A stretch of DNA of 64,000 nucleotides, taken from positions 3,844,001 to 3,908,000 of the forward strand of contig NZ_OZ257126.1 of assembly GCF_965278975.1 (NCBI RefSeq), in the 5' to 3' direction. Below the pieces are notes generated by a model that was not told where the DNA came from, did no database searches, and was given only the letters and a program-made list of their open reading frames with translations. Positions 1 through 8,124 of the stretch are shown one piece after another (position 1 is the stretch's first letter; every line of letters begins with the position of its first letter). Source of the DNA: Ferrovibrio sp965278975 (GTDB taxonomy: Bacteria > Pseudomonadota > Alphaproteobacteria > Ferrovibrionales > Ferrovibrionaceae). The position numbers and the translations under genes were made by a program.

Positions 1-995
1 TCGGCATGCTGGCGGGCTAGGATTTCGGTCGGTGCCATCAGCGCGGCCTGGGCGCCGGCTTCCACCGCCACCAGCATGGAATAGAGTGCCACCATGGTCT
101 TGCCACTGCCGACATCGCCTTGCAGCAGTCGCAGCATGCGGCGCTCGGAAGCCATGTCGCCGGCAATCTCGGCAATCGCCTGGCGCTGCGCGTTGGTCAG
201 CGGCCAGGGCAGGGCCTTATCCAGCTTGTCACGCAGGCGGCCATCGCCGACCAGCGGTCGCCCGGTGAGGCGCTTCAGGCGGCGGCGCACCAGCAGCAGC
301 GCCAGTTGGTTGGCGAGCAGTTCGTCATAAGCCAGGCGCGAGCGCCAGGGCGTGAAAGGTTCCAGGTCCTCGGCTTCTTCCGGTTTGTGCAGGCGATGCA
401 GCGCGCCTTGCCAGTCGCCCCAGCCCTGGCGCTTCTGATACGCCGGATCGAGCCATTCCGGCAGCACAGGTGCGCGGCTCACGGCTTCATCCACCAGCTT
501 GCTCATCACCCGGCCCGAGAGGCCGGCGGTGAGCGGATAGACCGGCTCGACGGCGGCCATGGCCGCAATTTCTGCCGGCGTGCCGATGCGGTCGGGATGG
601 GTCATCTGCGCGCGGCCATCGAACAATTCGATCTGGCCGCTGATCACCCGCGTTTCACCCGGCGGCAGGGCGCGCAGCAGATAATCCTCACGCCCATTGA
701 AGAATACCAGGGTGAGGGAACCGGTGGCGTCGCTGACCGTGATGCGATAGGGCAGGCGCGGTGTGCGCGGCGGGAAATGCTTCTCGACGCTGATCTCAAG
801 CGTGCAGATGCGGCCCGGCTGTGCTTCCGCAATCGTCGGGCGGTAGCGGCGGTCCACCAGCCCCGAGGGCCGATGCCACCACAGGTCCAGCAGCCGCCCG
901 CCGGTCAGCTTCTCGATCAAAGCCGCCAGTTTCGGGCCGCAGCCCTTCAGGCGGTTGATCGGCGTGAAGGCGGGGTTTAGTAGCGCCGGCCGCAT
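1..995 (-). CDS. recG: ATP-dependent DNA helicase RecG, N-terminal part (cut by window edge)
   Basis: RecG remodels stalled replication forks and drives branch migration during recombination and repair in the cytoplasm. The first 331 residues are present, starting at the ATG whose complement is at 993-995; the rest lies left of the window. The N-terminal wedge/OB region contains the segment with RITVSDATGSLTLVFFNG, and a Walker A motif GDVGSGKT is at residues 293-300, followed by MAPTEILARQHA, the helicase motif Ia region. The gene is divergent from sdhE with about 75 bases between the starts. The remaining helicase motifs cannot be checked here. Confidence 0.96.
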   Translation of the reverse strand, partial: MRPALLNPAFTPINRLKGCGPKLAALIEKLTGGRLLDLWWHRPSGLVDRRYRPTIAEAQPGRICTLEISVEKHFPPRTPRLPYRITVSDATGSLTLVFFNGREDYLLRALPPGETRVISGQIELFDGRAQMTHPDRIGTPAEIAAMAAVEPVYPLTAGLSGRVMSKLVDEAVSRAPVLPEWLDPAYQKRQGWGDWQGALHRLHKPEEAEDLEPFTPWRSRLAYDELLANQLALLLVRRRLKRLTGRPLVGDGRLRDKLDKALPWPLTNAQRQAIAEIAGDMASERRMLRLLQGDVGSGKTMVALYSMLVAVEAGAQAALMAPTEILARQHA

Positions 996-1070
996 TTTGT
1001 TCCTGGAAATGCTTGTCGATACCCTAGGGGGCGTACTATATCCTTCAGCACTTTCCCAGAGCTAGGCACC

Positions 1071-1337
1071 ATGTCGGAACCGATTGAAATCCGCCGCAAA
1101 AGGCTGATCCACCGCAGCCTGTATACCGGCATGAAGGAAACCGACCTGCTGCTCGGCGGCTTTGCCCGCGCGCATCTGCCGGATTTCGATGCCGCCATGC
1201 TGGATCACTATGAGGCGCTGCTGGATACCAACGAGGATCCGCAGATTTATGCCTGGGCGACGGGCCGCGAGCCGGTGCCGGTGGAATTCGACACGCCGGT
1301 GATGCAACTGCTCAAAAGCTACACCCCGCCGCGCTGA
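1071..1337 (+). CDS. sdhE: FAD assembly factor SdhE (succinate dehydrogenase assembly factor 2 family)
   Basis: SdhE helps attach FAD covalently to the flavoprotein subunit of succinate dehydrogenase. The 88-residue length, the early basic segment EIRRKRLIHRS and the downstream pattern MKETDLLLGGFARAHL followed by DHYEALLDTNEDPQIYAWATG match the family. The family signature RGxxE reads TGMKE here, so the arginine is threonine while the glycine and glutamate are kept. It is divergent from recG and its stop is two bases before the mfd start, so the two genes are probably co-transcribed, a common alphaproteobacterial arrangement. Confidence 0.93.
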   Translation: MSEPIEIRRKRLIHRSLYTGMKETDLLLGGFARAHLPDFDAAMLDHYEALLDTNEDPQIYAWATGREPVPVEFDTPVMQLLKSYTPPR

Positions 1338-1339
1338 TC

Positions 1340-4300
1340 ATGGCACAGAAGCTGCCCGATATGCTGGGCCGGGCGGGACGCTGGGCCCTTGGCGGCGTGC
1401 CGGAAGGCCAGGATGCCCGTCTGCTGGCAGCGTTGGCGCAGAAGCAGCAGCGCGGCCTGATCATGATCTGCCGCGACGATGCCCGCATGGCGGCGCTGGA
1501 ACAGGCTTTGCGCTTCTTCGCGCCCGACTTGCCGCTGATCGGCCTGCCGGCCTGGGATTGCCAGCCCTATGACCGCGTGTCGCCCAATGCCGAGATCGCG
1601 GCGCGGCGCATGGATGCCTTGAGCAAGCTGGCCGGTTCCAGGCCTGAAGGCGGCTGGCTGCTGCTCACCACACTGAACGCGGCGTTGCAGCGCCTGCCAC
1701 AGGCGGCCTATCTCGATGCCAGCGCGCTCAGTGCTGCCAAAGGCGCCAAGTTGCCGCCGGAAAGCCTGGTCGCCTATCTCAACCGCAACGGCTATACCCG
1801 GATCTCCACGGTGATGGAGCCGGGCGAATATGCCGTACGCGGCGGCCTGGTGGATCTGTTCCCGCCCGGTGCCGAGGCGCCCTTGCGGCTGGATTTCTTC
1901 GGCGATGTGGTGGAAAGCATCCGCCGCTTCGATCCCGCCAGCCAGCGCACCATCGGCGATGCCGATGGCATGACGCTGGCGCCGATGAGCGAAGTGCCGC
2001 TGGATGCCGACAGTATCGCGCGTTTTCGTGGCCGCTACCGTGAACTCTTCGGCACCGTCACCGACGATGATCCGCTTTACGCAGTGGTGTCGGAAGGCCG
2101 CCGCCATATCGGCATGGAGCATTGGCTGCCGCTGTTCTTCGAGCAGCTTTCCACTTTGTTCGATTACATGCCGGCGGCACCAGTGCTGCTGGATGCGCTG
2201 CTGGATGAAGCAGCCGACGAACGCTTCCGCACCATTGCCGATCACTATGATTCGCGCCGCGCGGCAATGAAATCCGGCCTCGCGGAAGCCGGCTCGCCCT
2301 ATAAGCCGCTGCCGCCGGATCGGCTGTATTTCACGGCCGGCGAATGGAGCCAGGTGCTGACGAAGCATCCGGTCGGTGCCTTCAATCCATTTGAAGCCGT
2401 GGCCGGGCAGGGCGTGGTGGCGCTCGATCTCGGCGCCCGCCCGGGCCGCGATTTCGCCCCGGAACGCGGTCAGGCGCAGCAGGCAGCCGAGCAGAAGAAG
2501 GTGGGCGTCAGCGTCTACGAAGCACTGGGCGGCCATCTGGCGAAGCAGATCACCGCCGGCAAGCGCGTGCTGTTCGCGGCCTACAGCATCGGTGCGCGCG
2601 ACCGCTTGGCCCTAGTGCTGAAGGATCACGGCATCGAGCCGATCGAGGCGGTGGAACTGGCCGCCGATCTGGAGCATCTGCCGCGCAATACGGCGGGCAT
2701 CGCTGTGCTGCCGCTGGAACATGGCTTCGATGCCGCCGATCTCTGCGTCATCGCCGAGCAGGATATCCTCGGCGACCGCCTGGTGCGCGCCAAGCGCCGC
2801 CAGCGTCGGGCCGAGAATTTCCTCACCGAAGCGGCGGGCCTCAGTCCTGGCGATCTGGTGGTGCATGTCGATCACGGCATCGGCAGCTATCAGGGCCTCG
2901 TCACCCTGGATATCGGCGGCGCGCCGCATGATTGCCTGTTGCTGCATTACGAAGGCGGCGACCGGCTGTATCTGCCGGTCGAGAATATCGAGATGCTGTC
3001 GCGCTATGGCTCCGGCGATGCCGGCGTAGCGCTCGACAAGCTCGGCGGCGTCGCCTGGCAGAACCGCAAGGCGCGGATGAAAAAGCGCCTCAAGGACATG
3101 GCCGAGGCGCTGATGAAGGTGGCAGCCCAGCGGGCGCTGCGCACGGCTGAGCGCATTACGCCGCCCGAAGGGCTTTACGAGGAATTCTGCGCCCGTTTCC
3201 CGTTCGAGGAAACCGAGGATCAGGCGCGTGCGATCAACGATACGCTGGACGACCTTGGCGCCGGCCGGCCGATGGACCGCCTGATCTGCGGCGATGTCGG
3301 CTTCGGCAAAACGGAAGTGGCGATCCGCGCGGCTTTCGCCGCCGCCATGGCCGGGCAGCAGGTGGCGCTGGTCTGTCCGACGACACTGCTCTGCCGCCAG
3401 CATTACCGCACCTTCGTGCAGCGTTTCCGTGGCATGCCGGTGCGTATCGAGCAGCTATCGCGCCTGGTGAATGCCAAGGCAGCTAAAGACGCCAAGAAGG
3501 GCCTGGAAGACGGCACGGTGGATATCGTCGTCGGCACCCATGCGCTGCTGTCCAAGAGCATCGACTTCAAGCGGCTGGGCCTCTTGATCATCGACGAGGA
3601 GCAGCATTTCGGCGTCAAGCACAAGGAGCGGCTGAAGCAGATCCGCTCCGAAGTGCATGTGCTGACCATGAGCGCGACGCCGATCCCGCGCACGCTGCAA
3701 CTCGCCTTGTCGGGCGTGCGTGAACTCAGCCTGATCGCCACGCCGCCGGTGGATCGCCTGGCGGTGCGCACCTATGTGGCGCCATTCGATCCGGTGGTGA
3801 TCCGCGAGGCCCTGCTGCGCGAGCATTTCCGTGGTGGCCAGAGCTTCTTCGTCTGTCCGCGCATCGAAGACCTCGAATTCGGCATGAACTTCATCAAGCA
3901 GCATGTGCCGGAACTGAAGCCGGTGATGGCCCATGGCCAGATGGCACCGACCGATCTGGAAGACGTGATGAACGCCTTCTACGATGGGCGTTATAACGTG
4001 CTGGTGGCGACCAATATCGTTGAAAGCGGACTGGATATCCCGAGTGCGAATACCCTGGTGGTGCACCGCGCCGACCTGTTCGGCCTGGCACAGATGTATC
4101 AGCTGCGCGGCCGCGTCGGCCGTTCCAAGCTGCGCGCTTATGCCTATTTCACCTACCAGCCAGGCCGCATGCTGAATGCCAATGCGGATCAGCGCCTGCG
4201 CGTGCTGCAAAGCCTGGATAGCCTGGGCGCCGGTTTCACGCTCGCGAGCCACGATCTCGACCTGCGCGGCGCCGGCAACCTGCTGGGCGAGGAGCAGTCC

Positions 4301-4888
4301 GGCCATATCCGCGAAGTCGGCTTCGAGCTGTATCAGGAGATGCTGCAGCAGGCGATCCAGGATGCCCGTTCCGAGGCGAGGGGACAGAAGGCGGCAGACG
4401 AGAAATGGGCGCCGCAAATCCAGATCGGCACGGCGGTGCTGATCCCGGAAGCCTATGTGGCGGATCTGAATCTGCGCCTGCAGCTTTATCGCCGCGTTGC
4501 CGATCTGGAAGGCCGCGAGGAAATTGATGCTTTCGCCGCTGAATTGATCGACCGCTTTGGGCCACTGCCCGTGGAGGTACAGCATCTTTTAGACATCGTG
4601 GCGATCAAGAAGCATTGCCGTGATGCCGGCATCGCCAAGATCGAGGCCGGGCCGAAGGGCATGACGCTGTCCTTCCGCGACAATGTATTTGCCGATCCGC
4701 CGGGCTTGGTGCTGTTCATCCAGTCGCAGCGCGGCAATGCCAAGCTGCGGCCGACGGATCACAAGCTGGTATTGCTGCAGAACTGGCCTGAGCCGGAACA
4801 GCGCCTGGCCGGCGTGCTGTCGATCTCCAAGGGCCTGGCGGATATCGCCGACGAAGCCCTGCGCCGGGCAGCGAAAAAGAAGGCTTGA
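1340..4888 (+). CDS. mfd: Transcription-repair coupling factor Mfd
   Basis: Mfd displaces RNA polymerase stalled at DNA lesions and recruits UvrA for nucleotide excision repair. The 1182-residue length is standard. In order there is an N-terminal UvrB-like damage-recognition module, a CarD-like RNA-polymerase interaction domain around residues 500-600 (LSPGDLVVHVDHGIGSYQGL), and a RecG-like SF2 motor with Walker A GDVGFGKT near residues 651-658 and Walker B DEEQ near 752-755. Further on are the motif VESGLDIPSANT, the segment QLRGRVGRS, and a C-terminal TRCF domain. The ATG directly follows the sdhE stop. A palindromic repeat and a T-rich tract lie just downstream and could end transcription. 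Confidence 0.98.
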   Translation: MAQKLPDMLGRAGRWALGGVPEGQDARLLAALAQKQQRGLIMICRDDARMAALEQALRFFAPDLPLIGLPAWDCQPYDRVSPNAEIAARRMDALSKLAGSRPEGGWLLLTTLNAALQRLPQAAYLDASALSAAKGAKLPPESLVAYLNRNGYTRISTVMEPGEYAVRGGLVDLFPPGAEAPLRLDFFGDVVESIRRFDPASQRTIGDADGMTLAPMSEVPLDADSIARFRGRYRELFGTVTDDDPLYAVVSEGRRHIGMEHWLPLFFEQLSTLFDYMPAAPVLLDALLDEAADERFRTIADHYDSRRAAMKSGLAEAGSPYKPLPPDRLYFTAGEWSQVLTKHPVGAFNPFEAVAGQGVVALDLGARPGRDFAPERGQAQQAAEQKKVGVSVYEALGGHLAKQITAGKRVLFAAYSIGARDRLALVLKDHGIEPIEAVELAADLEHLPRNTAGIAVLPLEHGFDAADLCVIAEQDILGDRLVRAKRRQRRAENFLTEAAGLSPGDLVVHVDHGIGSYQGLVTLDIGGAPHDCLLLHYEGGDRLYLPVENIEMLSRYGSGDAGVALDKLGGVAWQNRKARMKKRLKDMAEALMKVAAQRALRTAERITPPEGLYEEFCARFPFEETEDQARAINDTLDDLGAGRPMDRLICGDVGFGKTEVAIRAAFAAAMAGQQVALVCPTTLLCRQHYRTFVQRFRGMPVRIEQLSRLVNAKAAKDAKKGLEDGTVDIVVGTHALLSKSIDFKRLGLLIIDEEQHFGVKHKERLKQIRSEVHVLTMSATPIPRTLQLALSGVRELSLIATPPVDRLAVRTYVAPFDPVVIREALLREHFRGGQSFFVCPRIEDLEFGMNFIKQHVPELKPVMAHGQMAPTDLEDVMNAFYDGRYNVLVATNIVESGLDIPSANTLVVHRADLFGLAQMYQLRGRVGRSKLRAYAYFTYQPGRMLNANADQRLRVLQSLDSLGAGFTLASHDLDLRGAGNLLGEEQSGHIREVGFELYQEMLQQAIQDARSEARGQKAADEKWAPQIQIGTAVLIPEAYVADLNLRLQLYRRVADLEGREEIDAFAAELIDRFGPLPVEVQHLLDIVAIKKHCRDAGIAKIEAGPKGMTLSFRDNVFADPPGLVLFIQSQRGNAKLRPTDHKLVLLQNWPEPEQRLAGVLSISKGLADIADEALRRAAKKKA

Positions 4889-4903
4889 CCAAATCAGTAA
4901 GGC

Positions 4904-4936
4904 CGTCATGCCCGCTTCAGGCGGGGCATCCACGCG
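4904..4936 (+). repeat. Dispersed palindromic repeat, copy A
   Basis: This copy has the frame CGTCATG-stem-CATCCACGCG. The imperfect hairpin pairs ATGCCCGC with GCGGGGCAT around a TTCAG loop at 4908-4929. A T-rich tract at 4938-4955 follows, so on the plus strand it resembles a loose terminator for mfd. It lies between the convergent mfd and the AT-rich membrane-protein gene. Related copies are at 9951-9981, 10001-10034, 50264-50296, 50308-50338 and 63983-64000. Confidence 0.75.
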
Positions 4937-4954
4937 TTGTTTTCTTTTTCTTTG

Positions 4955-5362
4955 TTATCTAGGCCCGTTCCCTAATTTTTTATAAAACTGAACACAAGTC
5001 GAATATTTCACGATCAATGAGGCGGCGCTTATTGTCACCACCAAAGAAATAATAACCAACAGAAATCTCCAGATATCTGATAATTCATAAGTCGACAAAA
5101 GTGGCATCAGTATAATAACACCTGCCAACAATCCTCCCCCAATCTTTGCCCCTTTCCAACAATGCTCGCACTGGCTTGCGGGCTGTGTAAACAGTGTGAT
5201 CTGGTGGCGCCATATAATTGAAAAACCGAATAGAACAAAAGCGAGAGACACCAGATCCAGTGCAGGTGTTATATTTTTGAGTACTATGCTACTCACGACT
5301 CCTAACACTACGATCATGTATCCGAGCCATTTCATACTCGTATTTCTCCGTTTTTTGCTCAT
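4955..5362 (-). CDS. Hypothetical four-helix membrane protein in an AT-rich island
   Basis: I do not recognise this 135-residue protein. It has about four hydrophobic segments (near residues 11-28, 34-51, 72-88 and 96-116) and a CEHC pair (Cys65 and Cys68) in the loop before the third helix. The first codons are basic (SKKRR) and an internal Met10 before KWLGYM is an alternative start. The codon use and base composition are strikingly AT-rich compared with every neighbour, and the flanking stretch up to about 5440 shares this, which suggests acquisition by transfer. It is convergent with mfd. It could be real or a decayed remnant; the uninterrupted frame with coherent membrane topology favours real. 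Confidence 0.6.
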   Translation of the reverse strand: MSKKRRNTSMKWLGYMIVVLGVVSSIVLKNITPALDLVSLAFVLFGFSIIWRHQITLFTQPASQCEHCWKGAKIGGGLLAGVIILMPLLSTYELSDIWRFLLVIISLVVTISAASLIVKYSTCVQFYKKLGNGPR

Positions 5363-5478
5363 TCCTTGAATAACACTTCAGCTATCAATCAATTAAAGAA
5401 GTACGTTCAATGTACTGATGCTGTGGCTCAGGCAGGATTTACACCAATCTGTCGCTGGCAGTGGCTGATGTATGACGC

Positions 5479-6003
5479 CTAGCTTTTCGCGCGCCAGCGT
5501 GGCGCGTTCTCCGGGATCACCTGGCCGCATAGGGCCTGGATCACGTTGCTTTCACCATCGACAATCGGCATCAGGATGGCTTCATGCGCCAGGCGGATGT
5601 CGCGGAAGGCTATCGGGTAATACAGCCGCATCGGCTTGCGCTCGTCGCGCACCCGGCTCAGGGCCTGGAAGATCACGGCGCGGCGCATCGGATCGGGATG
5701 CGCGTCCAGCGGCTTGCCGGTGAGTTCGAAGCCGATGCGGTCGACGATTTCCTGGCCCAGCAGGCGGTAGGTGAAGTAGGGCGGGCCGGGCAGGATATCG
5801 AAGATCGTCACCATGCCGATCAGGAAGCGCAGTTTCAGCGGATCGACCAGTTCGCGGCCGGGCAGGCGGTCGCCGTTGCAGGCATCGCGCCAAAGCTGCC
5901 AGAGCTGCCGCAAACGCTCCTGCTCGATCACGCCTTCGTCGCAGATCGGCGTGATCAGCTGCGGCGTGGCGCCTGGTTCATTTGGGGGCTCATCCGCCGT
6001 CAT
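5479..6003 (-). CDS. PAS_5-family PAS domain protein
   Basis: This 174-residue protein carries one PAS_5-type domain that fills nearly its whole length. Family-like features are the LWQLWRDACNG segment, the LPGRELVDPLKLRFLIG segment, then FDILPGPPYFTYRLLGQEIVDRIG and a closing strand set ending in IPENAP. No output domain is attached, so it may act as a stand-alone sensor or partner; the ligand cannot be read from sequence. Its ATG lies within the end of the upstream DsbA-like gene with a 14-base overlap, implying translational coupling. The stop is followed by about 115 bases before the AT-rich gene. Confidence 0.82.
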   Translation of the reverse strand: MTADEPPNEPGATPQLITPICDEGVIEQERLRQLWQLWRDACNGDRLPGRELVDPLKLRFLIGMVTIFDILPGPPYFTYRLLGQEIVDRIGFELTGKPLDAHPDPMRRAVIFQALSRVRDERKPMRLYYPIAFRDIRLAHEAILMPIVDGESNVIQALCGQVIPENAPRWRAKS

Positions 6004-6628
6004 CGGCTGCCAGGGTCTTGTCGATCACTTCTAGCAGCACTTCCGGCGGCTGGGCGCCGGAAAGGCCGTAGCGGCGCTCGACGATGAAGAAGGGCACGCC
6101 GGTGATGCCGAGTTCGCGCGCCATCTTGTCTTCGGCCTCGATCACATCGGCATCGATGCCCTGCTCCAGCTTGCCGAGCACGGCGGCATGGTCCATGCCC
6201 GCCTCGGCGGCGATTTCCGCCAGCACGGCGGCATCGCCGATATCGCGGCCCTGGATGAAATAGGCCTGGAACAGCTTTTCCTTCACATCGTATTGCACGC
6301 CATCCTCAAGCGCCCAGCGCAGCAGGCTATGGGCGGCGAGCGTGTTCGGCGTGCGCTGGATGCCATCGAAATTGAAGGCGATGCCTTCCTTGGCGCCTTC
6401 GCCGGCAACACGGGCATAGATCGCCTTGGCGCGTTCCGGGCCGCCGAACTTGGCTTCCAGATATGATTTGCGGTCGGCGCCTTCGCGCGGCATATCCGGG
6501 TTGAGCTGGAACGGCCGCCAGCCGATCTCGAACTCGATATCCGGGCGCAGCGCCATGGCCTTTTCCAGGCGGCGCTTGCCGATAAAACACCAGGGGCAGA
6601 TGACGTCGGAGACGATTTCGATGCGCAT
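5990..6628 (-). CDS. DsbA-family oxidoreductase, FrnE-like
   Basis: This 212-residue protein is a thioredoxin-fold DsbA relative of the FrnE/2-hydroxychromene-2-carboxylate isomerase type. The active-site motif CPWC is at residues 11-14, immediately after the first strand EIVSDVI, and the cis-proline region reads GITGVPFFIVERRYGLSGAQPPE near the C-terminus. There is no signal peptide, so it is probably cytoplasmic, unlike classical DsbA. FrnE-type proteins act in thiol-disulfide redox and oxidative-stress tolerance; the substrate here is unknown. It overlaps the following PAS gene by 14 bases and is divergent from the SDR gene. Confidence 0.9.
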   Translation of the reverse strand: MRIEIVSDVICPWCFIGKRRLEKAMALRPDIEFEIGWRPFQLNPDMPREGADRKSYLEAKFGGPERAKAIYARVAGEGAKEGIAFNFDGIQRTPNTLAAHSLLRWALEDGVQYDVKEKLFQAYFIQGRDIGDAAVLAEIAAEAGMDHAAVLGKLEQGIDADVIEAEDKMARELGITGVPFFIVERRYGLSGAQPPEVLLEVIDKTLAADDGG

Positions 6629-6691
6629 GCGTTCCAGCTTAGCAGAGGGCGGCGTTTTCGGCCAGACGAGGCTTGACCGGGCGGGACGGAA

Positions 6692-6706
6692 CCGGGACCA
6701 TCCCGG
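6692..6706. promoter_or_regulatory. Palindrome in the DsbA-like/SDR divergent spacer
   Basis: The sequence CCGGGA-CCA-TCCCGG is a perfect 6-base inverted repeat about 40 bases upstream of the SDR start. It lies in the 116-base spacer between two divergent genes. It could be an operator or a short mRNA hairpin; nothing in the sequence identifies a binding protein. Confidence 0.35.
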
Positions 6707-6744
6707 CGGACCATTATCAGGAAACAGTGCTAGGAGAGAGTGTT

Positions 6745-7497
6745 ATGGGTGAGTTGCAGGGTAAGGTGGCGCTGATCACTGGCGCGTCAAGCGGGCTTGG
6801 CGAGCGATTCGCGGAAATCCTCAGCGCCGAGGGCGCGGCGGTAGCTCTGGCCGCCCGGCGCACCGACCGCCTGGCTGCCCTGGCCGAGCGGGTGACCAAG
6901 GCCGGCGGCACAGCCGTGACCGTGAAGATGGATGTCACTGACATTCCCGGCATCCAGGCCGCTGTCGCAGAGGTTGAACAGAAGCTCGGCAAGATCGATA
7001 TCCTGCTGAACAATTCCGGCGTCTCGGCCCAGGGCAAGCTGCTCGACGTGACGCCCGACGACTATGACTTCACCATGAACACCAACACCAAGGGCGCCTT
7101 TTTCGTCGCCCAGGCGGTGGCGCGCGGCATGGTGGCGCGCAAGATCGAGGGCCGCATCATCAACATCGCCTCGCTGGCCGGCCTGCGCGTGCTGAGCCAA
7201 CTCAGCGTGTATTGCATGTCGAAGGCGGCGGTGGTGCATATGACCCGTGCCATGGCGATGGAATGGGCGCGCTATGGCATCAACACCAATGCCATCTGCC
7301 CTGGCTATATCGAAACCGAGATCAACCGTGATCATTGGCAGACCGAGGGTGGCAAGAAGCTGATGCAGATGTTGCCGCGCCGCCGCGTCGGCGATGTGCA
7401 GGATCTCGATGGCCTGATCAAGCTGCTGGCCTCGCCGGGCTCGCGCTTCATCAATGGTGCCATCATCACCGCCGACGACGGCATGTCGGCTTTCTGA
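6745..7497 (+). CDS. Short-chain dehydrogenase/reductase (SDR) family oxidoreductase
   Basis: This 250-residue classical SDR has the nucleotide-binding motif TGASSGLG at residues 12-19, the NNSG motif at 89-92, and the catalytic Ser143, Tyr156 and Lys160 (SVYCMSK). A long range of substrates is possible; 3-oxoacyl-ACP reductase-like or alcohol dehydrogenase activity is the generic guess. The start at 6745 was chosen over an upstream in-frame ATG because it begins the conserved GKVALITG strand and has GGAGAG about 7 bases upstream. It leads a run with the KefF-like and KefC-like genes only 15 bases downstream, so it may detoxify a reactive carbonyl in the same stress response. Confidence 0.93.
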   Translation: MGELQGKVALITGASSGLGERFAEILSAEGAAVALAARRTDRLAALAERVTKAGGTAVTVKMDVTDIPGIQAAVAEVEQKLGKIDILLNNSGVSAQGKLLDVTPDDYDFTMNTNTKGAFFVAQAVARGMVARKIEGRIINIASLAGLRVLSQLSVYCMSKAAVVHMTRAMAMEWARYGINTNAICPGYIETEINRDHWQTEGGKKLMQMLPRRRVGDVQDLDGLIKLLASPGSRFINGAIITADDGMSAF

Positions 7498-7512
7498 TCT
7501 GAGAGGGGTGCG

Positions 7513-8121
7513 TTGAGCGAAATCGCCACGATATCGGAAAAACCGCGTATCCTGGTGCTGTTCGCGCACCCCTATCACCGCGCCTCGCGCATCAACCGCG
7601 CCATGGCTGCGGCGGCAAAGAGTTTGCCGCAGGTGACACTGCATGATCTTTACGAGCTTTATCCCGATTTCCATATCGATGTGAAGCGCGAGCAGGCATT
7701 GCTCGACACGCATGATGTGATCGTCATGCAGCATCCATTCTACTGGTATAGCTGCCCGGCCTTGCTGAAAGAGTGGATGGACAGCGTGCTGGAATATGGC
7801 TGGGCCTATGGCAATGGCGGCAATGCTCTGCATGGCAAGGATCTGGTGCAGGCGATTTCCACCGGCGGCCCGGACCACGCCTATCATCGTGAAGGCTATA
7901 ACCGCGCCACCATGAATGAGCTGCTGATGCCGTTCGAGCGCAGCGCCGAACTCTGCGGCATGAATTACCGCCAGCCTTTCCTGCTGCAAGGCGTGCGCTC
8001 CAGAAGCGATCAGGATGTGGCCGATCATGCGGCGGCCTATGTCCGCTGGCTCGACAGCTACCCGCATCCGCGCGATTGCATCGGCTGCGATCAGCCCGAT
8101 GTGCCTGAGACGGACCGTTGA
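7513..8121 (+). CDS. NAD(P)H-dependent flavin oxidoreductase, KefF-like ancillary protein
   Basis: This 202-residue flavodoxin-fold protein resembles the KefF/MdaB quinone reductase group. It shows LVLFAHPYHRASRIN at the start of the fold, the flavin-proximal segment QHPFYWYSCPALLKEWMD, and ISTGGPDHAY. In enterobacteria KefF binds and activates the KefC potassium efflux system, and a KefC-like gene starts three bases downstream here, which strongly supports that role. The start is a TTG at 7513 preceded by GAGAGGGG. The extra C-terminal tail with two cysteines (RDCIGCDQPD) is unusual. Confidence 0.88.
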   Translation: MSEIATISEKPRILVLFAHPYHRASRINRAMAAAAKSLPQVTLHDLYELYPDFHIDVKREQALLDTHDVIVMQHPFYWYSCPALLKEWMDSVLEYGWAYGNGGNALHGKDLVQAISTGGPDHAYHREGYNRATMNELLMPFERSAELCGMNYRQPFLLQGVRSRSDQDVADHAAAYVRWLDSYPHPRDCIGCDQPDVPETDR

Positions 8122-8124
8122 GCC

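Noticed and set aside
1319..2536. Long open frame antisense to mfd, and many similar long frames opposite or beside real genes
   Set aside because: They lie wholly over well-conserved genes, have repetitive His/Gln/Arg/Ala composition from GC-rich reverse codons, and show no domain or ribosome site.
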